DNA of 64,000 nucleotides, from NCBI GenBank assembly GCA_028023455.1, contig JAQFVV010012394.1, positions 28,785,010-28,849,009 on the forward strand, read 5' to 3'. Shown in pieces: positions 45,300 through 57,655 of the stretch (positions are counted from its first letter, which is position 1; the number at the start of each line of letters is the position of its first letter). The notes beneath the pieces were generated by a model. The model was not told the DNA's origin, made no database searches, and saw only the letters and a program-made list of their open reading frames with translations. The position numbers were made by a program, and so were the translations under genes. The DNA comes from Epiperipatus broadwayi. Lineage: Eukaryota; Onychophora; Udeonychophora; Euonychophora; Peripatidae.

Positions 45300-45850
45300 G
45301 TGTCATTCATTGTTTACTTTTGCAGACGGAGCTAATTTAGAAAACTTAAATCCAAATAAAAATCAACAATGCACATTATAACTCATTTTTGTCTACCAAA
45401 GATTTGGAAATTGCTGACAAATTATTGGATTATGCTAGAAGAGAGAAAGAGAGCATAAGAAGCAAAACTGCAAAAGATCTTGTCATAAGGATGATAACGT
45501 AAGAAGGCTCGGTGAATGTAAAAGCATCTAAGAGAACTATGGTCCTGACAATGATATTTCCAATCTTATAAGTCACATTTCTAAGCCCAAAAAATATAAA
45601 ATGAGAAAAGACATCAGAGCACAATTGTTAAGTTCTTTTTCACAATGTTTCATGTCTGGCTATTCCTCTAATATTAGCCTGATAAAACCTTGTAGATGAT
45701 TGTGAACTCAAGCTTGTTCTTGATTGCCTTAAACCAGGAAAGGCTCCAAGAGCAGAAAACATACTTCCAGAATTTTTGAAAAAATTAAGACCTAACGGCA
45801 AAGGATAGTTGGCAAAACTAATCAATAACTTTCACACAAAAAACTATTAG
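45300..45850 (+). mobile_element. LINE fragment, N-terminal reverse transcriptase part
   Basis: At about 45690-45790 the + strand encodes VLDCLKPGKAPRAENILPEF followed by LKKLRPNGKG. This is the LKPGKAPGPDGIPPEFL motif at the start of LINE reverse transcriptases. Broken frames upstream (ISNLISHISKPKKYKM, then FSQCFMSGYS) fit the linker after the endonuclease. It is interrupted by stops and has no C-terminal part here. Confidence 0.6.
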
Positions 45851-46114
45851 AAAAATTTAACATAAAGACAATATTATATAATGTTTTTCTGAAGGTTTGT
45901 GATGATGGTGTTTTAGTTGTATTTTTATCTTGGACTATTTCTGTAATATAATATGAGTATTGAATGTCTACAGATGGTGCCAACTGAACATTTCAATTGC
46001 ACATCAGTTAGTTATAAAAATATCAAAATTTTAATCAAATTCTTACTTCAATTAGAGGTTCTGGCAAGTTGGGGTAAGCTCTTATTTTTTGTTTTAACCT
46101 AATAAGTTAACAAA

Positions 46115-46393
46115 ATGAGCAGCAGATTCACACTTCTGGACTGTCAAAATCTTAGAGCAAGCCTTTGTACTACATCTAATAGTAAAGATAACACAAAGCA
46201 AACTTCAGTTAAGCTTGTTAAAAGCCCTCATGATGATGTGGAGAAAAAGAGATATAGACTTAATGAACCCTCAGATAATAATAAAGCAGATTTAAATAGT
46301 CATAAAACATCAAATAACAGCTCAAAAACAAAAAGAAACTTTAATAACTCAAAAGCAAAAAAGTGTTGGGATTACAAAATCAAGAAAGAGTAA
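46115..46393 (+). CDS. Unidentified ORF, 92 codons, Asn/Lys/Ser-rich
   Basis: It opens MSSRFTLLDCQNLRASLC and becomes rich in Lys, Asn and Ser (HKTSNNSSKTKRNFNNSK). Not recognised. The composition suits an ORF1 or gag-like nucleic-acid-binding tail of a retroelement, and it lies between two LINE fragments. A host gene is unlikely, since no splice-consistent neighbours are seen. Confidence 0.25.
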   Translation: MSSRFTLLDCQNLRASLCTTSNSKDNTKQTSVKLVKSPHDDVEKKRYRLNEPSDNNKADLNSHKTSNNSSKTKRNFNNSKAKKCWDYKIKKE

Positions 46394-46589
46394 CGATCTA
46401 TCTGAAAACTTTTCTAAATCAAAAATAAACATGGTTTCTTTTAATAATGATGTAAATTTCAATTATGCACAAAAAACTGTCTAAAAATAGTCTAAAATTA
46501 AATAACTATGGTAAAAACAACCCACCACAATCAGAAAAACGATCCCAGAACATCGTTCTGGTAATTTAAAAAATTTTTAAAAATGCAGG

Positions 46590-47420
46590 TGGCGCTTTAC
46601 ACTTTATTGTTTAAGGCTCCAATGGGATCTTTAGCAACAAGAGAATATACATGTAAATGGAAAAATATGGGTGATTTAGTCTGTAAATTATGTAAGGAAG
46701 GAATAGAAAATATTAGGCATTTGTTAATTGAATGTAAATGCTTGAAAATAGAAAGGGCACATATAATGAAGTTATGGAAAAATAAATATGAAAAAGGTGA
46801 TTATACAGAAAGTAGATTATTGTTTTTTATGCTGGATTTGGAAAAAAATAAAGGGGATTTCAAAATAAAGGCTGTAGAGTTGACAAAGATTAGGTTGTGG
46901 AAATGGGATGGAGCAGAATATGGGAAATCTTAGACTGGTGAATGTAAAATTAAGTAGCTAACAAGTTTTTCTTGGTATATTTGCTGAGAGATTCTTGACT
47001 TTGTTTAAGAAGAAGCTACAGTACATCACATCAATAAAAAGTAAAATGAAAATGTTTGGTAGATTGCAGTTTATGGATAATAAAAGAATAACCAAAATAG
47101 TATTTATTTTGGTTACGAGTAAACGGCAGACAACAAGATGGGTGAGAAAGGTAATGCAGTATACAAAAGATTTGGATCAAGAATTAATATCAGTATACTT
47201 GTATAAACGGTGGGATGATTGTTTTAGGAGGATTGTTGAGTGTTATAGTGGTAAGGAATGAGATAAAAGAATAGATTTAGTAATAAAGAATAGGGAGATG
47301 GAGAACTAGTATGGAGAGTAAAAAAAAATTTAAATATATATAGAAGTAAACAGAACATTAGGTGCACGTTAATGTATGATAATAGTAAGGAAAGTAGTTT
47401 AATGTTTAAGGCTCGAACAT
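46590..47420 (+). mobile_element. LINE family L-C, circularly permuted copy
   Basis: Piece A (46590-47030) encodes the element's C-terminus: LLFKAPMGSLATREYTC, CKLCKEGIENIRHLL and WKWDGAEYGK, then the stop and the 3' UTR ending in ACATCACATC. Piece B (47031-47420) follows directly and encodes the part that normally comes just before A: KMKMFGRLQFMD, KVMQYTKDLDQEL, YKRWDDCFRRIVECYSGKE, ending at LMFKAR. B stops at the same site (TTTAAGGCTC) where A begins. Compare the co-linear copy at 57766-58530. Confidence 0.82.
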
Positions 47421-47619
47421 GATGCTTAAGATTATTATTATAGCACAGAATATTCTTGTTCCAAATACATTACTTATAATTATTTTTGCAGAAAGATTTG
47501 AAATGAGATATTTTAATAAATTTGCAAATATAACTTTACTTTTAATTTATCAATGCCCATTTTGTATGACAAAGGGAGAATTTCTCTTTTATCTGATCTC
47601 CAAACATATATATTGTAAA

Positions 47620-48550
47620 TAATCATCATTGACATCTGAAAAGGCTGAAACTTGTTAGTAGCATGTTATTGAAATTAGTAATACTTAATTTAAAATAATA
47701 TATGAATTGTTAAACTGACTTGATTAATTTGTGAACTAAGATTACCGCTAAGAATAAGTTTCAGCCTTTTCAGATATCAATGTTGATTTATTTACAATAT
47801 ATATGGTTGGAGATCAGATGAAAGAGAAATTACTTTTTGTCAGACTGAATGAATGGGTATTAATAAATGAAAAGTAAAATTGTATTTGCCAGTTTATTAA
47901 AATGACCCATTATGAGTCTACCTGCAAAATACTTCCTAATAACATATGTGGAACAAGAGTGTTCTGCGATACGATTATTATTATTTTTGCAAAATATTTA
48001 TATAATAGTTATTAAAAAAAAGTATTTTGTAATTTAGATTTTTTTGAAATATGTTAATCTTTAAAAATCCAAGAAATTCAAAGGAATGATAAAAAATAAC
48101 CTATGATCATTTTGCTCTAACCACAATACAGAACTTTGGTGATATTTTTATAATTATAAATGCAATTTCAAAATTTAGAACAGACTTTCATAGCTTTATG
48201 ATGACTTAATAAAAATTTATTCATGATTAAAAAATGAAATCCAATCAACAAAGATTTCATTAATTTATTTTTTTTATATTGGCTTTGCTGTAATTGCCCA
48301 ATAAGAAATTTATATTTTTAATAAATTAAGTACAATTTATTGATTTTATAATATAACATAAATGTTAAATTATTAACTCAATGTGCCACTAGGAGGTGAA
48401 AATATTGAAGTGCAGAAGAGTTAAATTTTTCCATGTCATTGCTGATATGATAAAAAGCATATTGTACCTTTAAGTAAAACTCATTATTATGAGAATGAAA
48501 ACTTGTTGGAGCATAATGTCTACATTAAGTAAATATTTAGCCTTTCCTAT
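47620..48550. other. Inter-element stretch without genes
   Basis: CATTGACATCTGAAAAGGCT at about 47628 and AGCCTTTTCAGATATCAATG at about 47763 are inverted repeats about 115 bp apart, with outer TATATATTGTAAATAA against TTATTTACAATATATA. A small fold-back of about 190 bp (47600-47805) is therefore present. The rest is AT-rich. Confidence 0.6.
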
Positions 48551-48554
48551 CTGA

Positions 48555-48730
48555 TTGAATTCCTAGATATTGTAAAAAATCTAGAAACAGACCACATGTG
48601 AGATGGATGGATGGAATAAAGAAGTGCACTGGGGTGATATGGGGAAGAGAGGCTAGAAATCAGAAAAGATGAATTGAACTTGGACCTTTATCCTGCAGAG
48701 GATCAATAATAGTTGAAAATTATAATGATA
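48555..48730 (+). mobile_element. RTE-type LINE (family L-A), 3' end fragment
   Basis: GATATTGTAAAAAATCTAGAAA, ACCACATGTGAGATGGATGG, GCACTGGGGTGATATGG and TTATCCTGCAGAGGATCAAT match 26870-27030 in order. It ends in TATAATGATAATGATT, a decayed (TGA)n tail. Only the last ~170 bp was inserted. Confidence 0.8.
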
Positions 48731-49003
48731 ATGATTTAATATACCATCAATATTCACAATATCTAATTCTTCTATTTGTTTTTACAATGAATCCCATTTC
48801 ATCTGTATTCCAAAATTTGTGTCTTTATAATAAAGTTCTTGGAAACTTTTTAAAACAATAGTCTTTTTATATTTTCTTACAACTTTAAAAAGTGTGACAG
48901 TGCTCCATTTAATATTAAACAGTTCTTATTTCAAATTGGGTAATCTTACTTCATTTGAAATGGGGCATTTATTTATATAGCGCTATGTTTATAAATTGTA
49001 ATA

Positions 49004-49094
49004 AACTAAAGATCAGCCTTTCAAGTATTCATTTATTAGTATTAACATTCGTAAAAAGTGCATGTACGTTAGCTTGAAAGGCTGATCTTTAGTT
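49004..49094. repeat. Perfect 22-bp inverted repeat around a 47-bp loop
   Basis: AACTAAAGATCAGCCTTTCA plus AG at 49004-49025 is the exact complement of 49073-49094. The loop is unique. It could be a small MITE or a replication-slippage palindrome. No other copy was noticed in the window. Confidence 0.8.
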
Positions 49095-49099
49095 CATTT

Positions 49100-50880
49100 G
49101 AAAGTAATCTGTAGTTATGGATAGATAAAAATGGAAAGTCATCATTGAATAGTATCATGGGTGAACCATTAATATCATCTATGTTCAGTTAGCAACAATT
49201 TGTCTTGATGGATAACTTTGCATAATTCTGGGTGAGATGATCAAAATTTAGCTTTATCTTTATTTTAAATATAAAAGGGAATGATAGTTTATGACACATT
49301 AATTTTGCTTTCAAGGAAATCCAACTGATGTATTAGTTAAGAACTAACAGGCTACCATAAAGACCATGATGTTCTTTAGGTCTTAAACTCAGAAGGAAAT
49401 GGTAATAGCTCACCCCTGACTGTTGCATGTTAATAAGCAGCCCATGTTCATTTTTCATAGAAGAATACATGGAGTGGACATTAGAAAATTGCCTGATTAA
49501 GTTCCTTTAAGGACTCAAATAAGAATTGAAAGGTTGCAGTTAATAAAAAAGTTTTTGCAGCCAATTTTAATATACAGTGCCATCATATCCACTATCTTGA
49601 CTATATCCCATCCTCAGACCTATCATATATAGCAGCTCTATTTTGATGATAAGCTTTGATTACAGGAGAATGCATATTGCTTACTGAACTTCAAGTGTAC
49701 CTGCTTTTTAACATGTACCTCTATATAAAACACAAACAGGTGCACCTCTATTATAACACAGACAGATGCTTTTATATATGTATAGTATACATATATAAAT
49801 TAAGATTTTATTATAAATTAAATAATAATATAATTATTAAGAATGACTGGTGACTGCAGATTTATATATTTAATATTGTGTGTGTTCATTCATACATAAT
49901 TACTCACAAAATAAAAAATAAATAATTTATTGTACCATTTTCTTATTTTTTAAAATAAAATCAATAGCAAAATGTAGACTTTCATCACAATTAAACAGGA
50001 TCTCGACAATATCCTTTTCTTTCAATAACTATTCTTGTGATTATATTTTATGTACTCAAAAGAAGTTAAAGATTTAGTATTATTATTATTATCATTCTAT
50101 ATAATTTGGATTTTACAGTCATGTTAGGCACTGTAGCACTACCCACTACTTCAATTATATATTATTCAATATATATAAAGAAACCCCAAAATGAAAACGA
50201 TAAAATTGATCAATTTAATCAATTTTACAACACAGTATTAACCATTTACTCATCTTTGAGCATTGTATACAATCATGGTTATTGATAATATTTTTTCAAG
50301 TTATGTTGGAAACACATTAATTTTATTCCTTATTTTTTATATTCTTCCAAAAATTTGTTTTTTTTTTTTTACAGCATTTTGTGTTCTAAAATGTTTTCTA
50401 AATATAAAGTGAGAAATTAATAAAATGAAAGTTATTGATTAAGTGGGTACATTTTTGTATTGGCAGAAATTTTAAAATTTAAAGAGTTTACTTTAGAATC
50501 TAAAATGATTAGTAGCAAAAAGAGATAATCATATAAATTCTGAAGAGAATATAATTTAGAATTTCACAATAAGTAAAGAGACCATAGTATTCTTCATGTG
50601 GAAAAAAGTTATTGAAGAAAAAAGACATTGTCCAAACCATATTCAATTGTGGCAAAAGTCTGATACTTTGTTATCTTATTTCAAAAATAAATAAATATAT
50701 TGGTAAATTCTTTCTATTTTTATTTTTTGACTGAATGCACTCATAGTAAATGTGCTCCCTCATTTTATTATAATAACCATGACCACTCTACCCCCCCCCC
50801 CCAACAAAACAAAGGAGAAAAACTGCTCTAATATGAGTTTATGATAACAAAACCAATCTGTGAACCACAAATATGTCATA
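49100..50880. other. Stretch without recognised genes
   Basis: AT-rich. A possible part of the ~420-bp family is at about 49570-49640 (CAGTGCCATCATATCC, CATCCTCAGACC). A 12-nt C run lies at 50791-50802. The ORF at 49656-49853 is AT-driven and not supported. Confidence 0.5.
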
Positions 50881-50884
50881 TTCT

Positions 50885-51240
50885 CTTTTTTGATATTTAA
50901 CAATGCTGTCTTTTAATTCCTTCAGCAGAAAACTTTTCTTTCTGAAATACTTCAACATCATCACAAATTATAGCTCTCCTGTGCATTCTATTTTCTTCCA
51001 TGTCTGCCCAATTGAAACAATTAGCATTGGACTTCCTTAGAATGTCTTTGAGATCATCCTCATAATGGAGGTGCATTCTAATCTCTCCCAAAGAAAACCA
51101 TGCTCAAGTTTACAGCAAAACACCCCTTCAGGAAGACTTACATTGTTTATTCACTTTGCATGTCCAATCCAATGAGGGTGTGATTTTACAATTATGGACT
51201 CTATAGTATCACAACTAGGAAGTTGAAGACTCATTATTTC
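50885..51240 (-). mobile_element. LINE family L-B, 3' end fragment
   Basis: On the minus strand it encodes EIRMHLHYEDDLKDILRK, then NCFNWADMEENRMHRRAI and FQKEKFSAEGIKRQ (51091-50897). This matches the C-terminal end of RTE/jockey-like proteins, which carries a conserved W...R.W/R...R pattern. DNA similarity to 33.8-34.15 kb confirms the family. The ORF is 64 codons with the stop in place. Confidence 0.72.
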
Positions 51241-51261
51241 TTATGCTAGCACATTACTGTT

Positions 51262-51345
51262 ATTAAAACAGACAAAACTCTCTATACAGTAGTGATTACT
51301 CTGGTTGGCACCGAGTGGCACTACTGTATGGAGAGTTTTGACTGT
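51262..51345. repeat. Short palindromic form of the ~420-bp family
   Basis: CAAAACTCTCTATACAGTAGTG on the left and CACTACTGTATGGAGAGTTTTG on the right are inverted repeats with one difference, around GATTACTCTGGTTGGCACCG. It is the same structure as 20218-20330 with a deletion in the left arm. The ORF starting at 51292 reads through it by chance. Confidence 0.8.
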
Positions 51346-53857
51346 ATTGATTATGATTTTGCCATTGTATTTTTGAAATTTTATGGAGCATTCTCAAACC
51401 AAACTTTTCTCATGCCTTTAATATTAAAGCAAAATGTTATTGACTCAAATTGGTCACTAGGAGAAAACTGCTGATATGATAAAAAGCATACTGTACCTCT
51501 TAGTAAAAATCATTATTATCAGAATGAAAATTTTGAGCATAAAACTAAACTGTCTGCATTAAATAAGTACAGTATTTAATTTTATCTATCTACTATATCT
51601 CGATAGGATGTCTAAGTCTCATTTTCCATATAATAAATTAGTAAAAAATAGCAGCTTTATACACAAGAACTACAGCACAATAAGTAATATATATTGAGCT
51701 CAAAGTTTATATAAAAAAAATTGACCTATTATGCATAAAATCGTGATGCATGTGAGAATGCTTGAAATCGTGATGTATGTGAGAATGCTTTAAATACAAT
51801 ATAACAGATATTGCAGTCTATTATCTATAAATTAGCAATATATACATTCCCTGCAAACCTATTTCAGATTTAGGAGCCTTGTACAATATAATATGGTGTT
51901 GGAGCGATTGCCCAAAAGTTAAAGTACAATCTATCACTTCTGATGATTTAATATCACACGATTTCCTGAGTAAATAAAAATTTGTTTTTTATTATTATTA
52001 TACTGCTTCCCATAAGGTGTTAAAAGTGAATAGAAACCACTTGGGGTCAACTGAAGAGCGAAGGTTATTTGCGAAATGCAAGCATGAGAGAGAATAGATT
52101 GAATTTTTGAACTGGTAAATGCTTGCGAAAGTGCGGTGTTAAGATGATGGACGCATTGATAAAAAACTAGAAAATGTGTGTGTGTGCGCATATATATATA
52201 TATCTTTTTTTTTTTTTAATGTAATTTATTTTCACCGAATAAATTTGCTTTATTCCAAATTGCTTTACTAAGTGACATTTGATTTGTTTATAGCCTATAG
52301 CAGTGTTCCAAGACCGTTTATAAATGTTCTTCAACTTAGACTGGGTTTTTTTTCCCTACAATTTTCTTTTTCATTTTAGAATAATTACAACCCAATAAAT
52401 GTAGTGTTCTTCGATGCAACCGTCGCTAGCAGACAGGAGAACAATCATCCTTCTTTCTAAATCATTAGGCAGAAAACTATCGATTTTTTATTACTATTTT
52501 ATCAAATTTTATTCTTTTACTAACATTACAACAAATTTTCTAGAAATTGATTTCTCCATCAAAGATCTGTTTTTCATCACCTGCGCGTTTCTACAAGTGC
52601 TGAAACGCGGTTGAGATCTACTTATCTGTGAAATAAGATTTATTTTTATTACTTGGTTTTATTTATTAAACAAAGTTACTCTGAATAATTTATCTCAACG
52701 TATTACTTCTGATTTTTTTTTCTTTTTATTTAAAACTTTAATGGAAAAGATGTTAAACTTGTTTGTCGGTTTTCTGTAGTATCAAACATCCCAGAATGCA
52801 TCAGTCTGGCAAGATGGTATGTAATAAAATTTTGTGAATTTATTTACTTTTTGTCTCTTAGACTTCTTAATTTGACTTTGTGTTTACACGAAATATCAAA
52901 AATTATATAATGAAATTTAGGAAAAGATAAAGATAACTTCGCCTTCAGTGCCTTTGGAATAGCCCCCCCCCCCACCCCTAGTGAAGAGAACTTATTTCAA
53001 TCACATTTTTTTCTATTCATTATGTTTTACTCAGCTGACCAACTAATTAATTTAGGATCTTTAAATATTAAGATTAACTAGATATCTATGTATTAATTAC
53101 TATTGGATGATTAGGACTGATTATGACTACTTGTAAAACAATTCTTAAGCTTATATGTGTCCAATAAAACTTCAAAGATCATCCAATCGGCATCTAAGGT
53201 CATAATATATATATATTCTCAGTTATACTTAAAAACCCCGCCACACTTTTTTCAAATATATAAATCAAGATACCTGAAAAAGCAAGTTATTCCATATGTT
53301 TCCTTGTACATAATTTAAAACAAACATAATGTAACGGATTGAAAAATATACTATCAACAGTCCTTTAAGAATAAGCTATATATTTAGGTTATATACTCAT
53401 CCATTCCTCTAAAGATCTGACAGATACTGACAGCCAAAAGAATGATTAGCATTTCACAATTTTGAGATAGATAAAAGAACCTACTCACTGCTCTTAAAGT
53501 ATACAATGTTCCATGAACACTCAGATGATTATCACATTTCAGCCACTCTAAGCTAGAACAACCCATTATAGTTTTCTGCAAACACTATTGCACTGCCCTG
53601 CTTACATCAAAGTCTTAGGGGCTATTATTTATAAAATATTGCCTTGTTCATCTTTGGGAGTCTTAAAGGCAAATATTATATATATATATATATAACTATA
53701 CCTTACTCTATATGGAGTCTTAGAGGTAAAATCATGGCTGGACTACTGTTAACTGCTTCATGATAAATAGTAACTAACATTACAATTTGGGTTGGAGCAG
53801 TAAATGAGATCAATCAGTCACAAGTGACATGAATACATCACATCCTCAAGACAATGA

Positions 53858-53905
53858 CAAAAATTCCCCATCCAACATCAATACTTGCAACAAAACCAAC
53901 CAAAC
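53858..53905 (+). repeat. Direct repeat, copy 1 (partner at 54252-54300)
   Basis: AAAATTCCCCATCCAACATC, AATACTTGCAACAAAACC, AACCA. The partner reads AAAATTCCCCATCCATCATC, AACACTTGCAATAGAACC, AACCA. They are about 390 bp apart. Between them, TAACGGA(C/T) and ATGGATT motifs recur at about 53940, 54045, 54095 and 54165, so the region looks like an old, irregular tandem array. Confidence 0.65.
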
Positions 53906-54251
53906 TTCAACAATCAAATATCCAATCCAATCTTAAAATTATGGATTTTCTACAACACAAATTTTCCAAATATGGATAAAATTACTACTCTACAATTTAA
54001 CACCATCAATATAATTTTAAATTGAAACTAAGCTCCAAAAATGTAACGGACTGCATATCATATATGATCTCAAATGACAATAAACATATGTAATGGATTG
54101 AATTATATTTGATGCCTGGAAATCATTGATTCAATGCCACACAATTGGGCTCACCAAAAAAATATAACGGATCAACGAATATACAAACATATAGCCGACC
54201 GCATTGTGACATCAAAATGCAATGGGATATAAATAAATGATGAAAATTATA

Positions 54252-54300
54252 ATGGAAAATTCCCCATCCATCATCAACACTTGCAATAGAACCAACCATT
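54252..54300 (+). repeat. Direct repeat, copy 2 (partner at 53858-53905)
   Basis: See the partner; about 90 percent of the aligned bases agree by eye. Confidence 0.65.
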
Positions 54301-54604
54301 TACCCTAAATCCATCCCATTACATTTATTGGAACAATAATCCAGCTGTCCATGGAAAAACTGGAAAGATCCAATAACACTACAACCAAGAGGAATCTTTA
54401 CTATCATTCAACCCCCATTCATTTGGCAATATGCACCGGATCCACCCAATTTTCATGGCAATCCATTAGATTCCCTAGAATTCAAACTCAGTCATAATCG
54501 AAGTACTTGCTCTGTTCAGGTATAAATTATAAGAATATATCTAGCCAATGTGGGCAATGACTTGATGTTATGGCTTACATAGTACACTTATTGGATACAT
54601 ACTA

Positions 54605-54690
54605 CATATATATATATATATTTAATATCAAGAGACATGTATATATATATATATATATATATATAATATCAAGAGACATGTGAATTCAAT
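54605..54690 (+). repeat. (TA)n tract with a duplicated 18-mer
   Basis: AATATCAAGAGACATGT occurs twice, each time next to a (TA)n run. This looks like local duplication through the microsatellite. Confidence 0.8.
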
Positions 54691-55603
54691 GATGTATTCT
54701 CAACAAATTATAGATAATCCTTGATGTAAAATCAATTAAAATCAACAAATTTATTTTATCTTAACATATTTAAATATATAAATATACATTTTAAAACACC
54801 ATAAATACAATTCTTACACTTCCACTTAATCTCATTAAAATAATAACACACACAAAAAAAAAATACATAAAATAATAATATCATCAACTATAGGTCAATC
54901 TTGGTATACATAGGTCTCTACCTTTCATGCCATCATATTAAAAAAAATAATTTATGATCTTTCATACCAATCGAAACAAATGACATGGTTTATTTATTTA
55001 TTTATTTTTTAAAAAAATAAGGTATCATCATATCAATATATAATTTATTATTTTATAAATATAATTGAATTAATGGGTTCATATGTGAATATTATAAATC
55101 ATAAGAACTGGAATTGCTATCAATTGATTTTATAAGTAATTGTTAGTATGTGTCTTGTTAATAAAGGATAATATAGGTTTTATTAATAATTAATTTTGTT
55201 ACTAATGTTATGTTGTTAGTGAGTCAAAAATAAGTCTTACCTTCATTTATATTCATTTCATCATAGTCTAGTCCTTCTCTTTCCTAACAGAACCATTTAT
55301 ATCTTTTTTATTTATTTCAAAAACACATTTTATATCATGAAATACATACATCTAAATTCTTTGGTACTTCCAGCTCAAAAAATCCAATGTGGAAGTAAAA
55401 ATAAAAATAAATAAATACAAAAATGAAGAAGAGAAAACCTTAAAAATTATAGCATCAGTATGTTAACCAAAACAAACAAACAGTTACATATCATCATAAA
55501 ATTATGAACGATTTAGTAAACCTCTTGATCAAAGATGAGCATCTTCTTTAAATGGAAAAATTCACGGTAGATTGAGAATTTTCAGCATCTTTTATTTGCT
55601 TCA

Positions 55604-55795
55604 TTATCCAAAGTAGTGTCTTCCACGATCTATCCAATTCCCATAAGTTGACCAAGTAGTTTGGATAATCTTTGATTTGGCCACTTTCACCACTGATCTA
55701 TGCAACTTCACATAATATCTGGTTGCCATTTCATATATATGTGATGGTGAGAATTCACACCTATGGATCATGTTCATCGCCCTCTTCAAAACCCA
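55604..55795 (-). CDS. Unidentified minus-strand ORF, possible terminal exon
   Basis: The frame encodes KRAMNMIHRCEFSPSHIYEM, then TRYYVKLHRSVVKVAKSK and TTWSTYGNWIDRGRHYFG before the stop at 55604. The base and codon make-up is less AT-driven than its surroundings, and there are few repeats. I do not recognise it. It could be the last exon of an unseen gene on the minus strand or a decayed mobile element. A second frame here (VVKVKATQMGFEEGDEHDP, stop at about 55766) is as open over its short length, so the frame is uncertain. Confidence 0.25.
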   Translation of the reverse strand, partial: WVLKRAMNMIHRCEFSPSHIYEMATRYYVKLHRSVVKVAKSKIIQTTWSTYGNWIDRGRHYFG

Positions 55796-55849
55796 TCTGA
55801 GTTGCCTTGACCTTCACAACGATTTTTTTAGCACACCTGCATCATTTTT

Positions 55850-57650
55850 ATGTTAATATATATATACATAAAATTCTTTTCTTATATCAGCATTAGGAAC
55901 GTTATAGCTATATACCAAAACGAAACACGATTAAAGTCAGTTTTTTTCTTTTGATGATAAATGTTATTAAATTTAAAACTTCCAACAGTTCTATAATTAT
56001 TAAATGCTTGATTATGTTAATGAATATTTTATCATATTTTTTATAGCAAATAGTTCAATATAATTATCAATAACAAAAAGAAAACAAAATCTTGGTTCCT
56101 ATTATGCTTTAATCAAGGTTATAATTTGTTTATTTTTAAATTTTCATAGTTTATACAAATGTTTAATTCCAATGGATATATAGTGATATTCTTTCGTTTC
56201 AGTTTTTTTTTTTTACACATATAGATCAAACTAACAACTTACAGTTCTGTGCATATTTACTGTCCAATAATTCTTTCTTTCAAAATGCTGAAAACGTTTT
56301 ACCAAAATACAATTTTAAATTAACTGTCTTGCTGTCATTAGCAAATAAATAAAAGAAAATCTCATGTATAACCTTCTCTATACGTATTTTTAACTTTCCA
56401 GCCATTAAGGGAGGGGGGGAAATAGTTGTTTGTTATTGTTATGGTTACTGCATATGCTCTATCAGGGTTTTCTTTTCCCTCTCCCATTTTATAACACTAG
56501 ATTATACATTTGTTTTTGTTTTTTTTTAGTTTTATTCTTTATAAAACTTTCTCAATTGTTCTGTCAAATTTGTTATTTTAAAATATTAATAAAATTAAAT
56601 TTAATAACAAATTTATGATTTTGTTTCAGGCATTTCCAGTTCATTATACTACAATATAATTTTTATTCATACTGTTACACATCATCAATTCGAACTGTTC
56701 AATAGATGTATTAATTTTATAAATCAACACATCCATGTATATATTTATGTTCAATGCATTTTATTTATAAGGAGAGGTATGAGACTTCTAGCGATCCTTA
56801 CAATAATAACCTATAAGTTAGATTTATACTTCATATCTAAGCTAGGGACATTCTCTAAGTTTAATAAATGACTAGTAATACTCACTAATGCATTTGTCTG
56901 GAAAAATTGGGGTCAAAATTATGGATGCAGAAAGTTTGACACCTATGAATTATATATACCAGCAACAACAACCACTTGTAAACAAATATGGCTGCTCCCA
57001 TTCTCATGACTAATTAGTTTTTAAATGTCATGTGATCATCATTCTGCAATCCAGAATCAATAATTGGAAAAAATTAACAGCAACGCATAAAAGATATAAT
57101 AATGCTTTCAAGATGGCCTCTCATGGTGTAGTTACCTTTATCAGCATTAATTACAAATAAAATGAAATCTTTATCAGATTGGTAACAGTTTAAGATTAAA
57201 TGATGTGTTAAGTATTTTGAAAAGGCATTAATACTCAATAATGTAGAATTCTTTGTTGATTAATGGCAGCTTGGAAATCCCTTACTTAATATTATGTCTT
57301 ATTTTGATCAAATGGCTTAATCAATCCAATATTTAAGATTGCATATTCTACCATATTATTAGTAATAATTCATAAACATATAACTATCTACAGTCTCAAT
57401 GTACAGGTTGCAGTTGATAAATTAGAATTATAATCTTTATTTTATTCACTTCAATGAGTTAATGCTTATTTCAATAAATTTATATTATTATTAAACTAAG
57501 TCCTTTGATTTGCCTATTGCATAAATTATCAATTTATTTTGTAATTAAGATAATTCATTATACATTCCATATTATACTTTATCATCAAGTAAGACATCAT
57601 TTATTGAATTGTATCTTCTTTGCCAAGCAAATGTACTTATTGTGGACCAA
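55850..57650. other. Stretch without recognised genes
   Basis: AT-rich, with short T and A runs. 57000-57060 has CATGTGATCATCA, similar to the tail of the ~420-bp unit. Nothing else was recognised. The ORF at 56430-56618 is AT-driven. Confidence 0.5.
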
Positions 57651-57655
57651 TGGTA

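Larger units (their letters stand above)
51350..55590. other. Stretch without recognised genes
   Basis: AT-rich. Tandem GAATGCTT(G/T)AAATCGTGATG-like sequence at 51740-51795 is a short duplication. A G+C-richer patch at 52410-52620 has a 66-codon ORF of no known type. 53640-54480 holds diffuse repeats (listed separately) and (TA)n tracts at 53675 and 54605-54665. A possible 37-nt exon at 52781-52817 is discussed under rejected items. Confidence 0.45.

Noticed and set aside
52781-52817. Possible 37-nt exon between TTTTCTGTAG and GATG|GTATGT
   Set aside because: The splice signals are plausible and the frame is open (YQTSQNASVWQD), but no neighbouring exon or known protein supports it.
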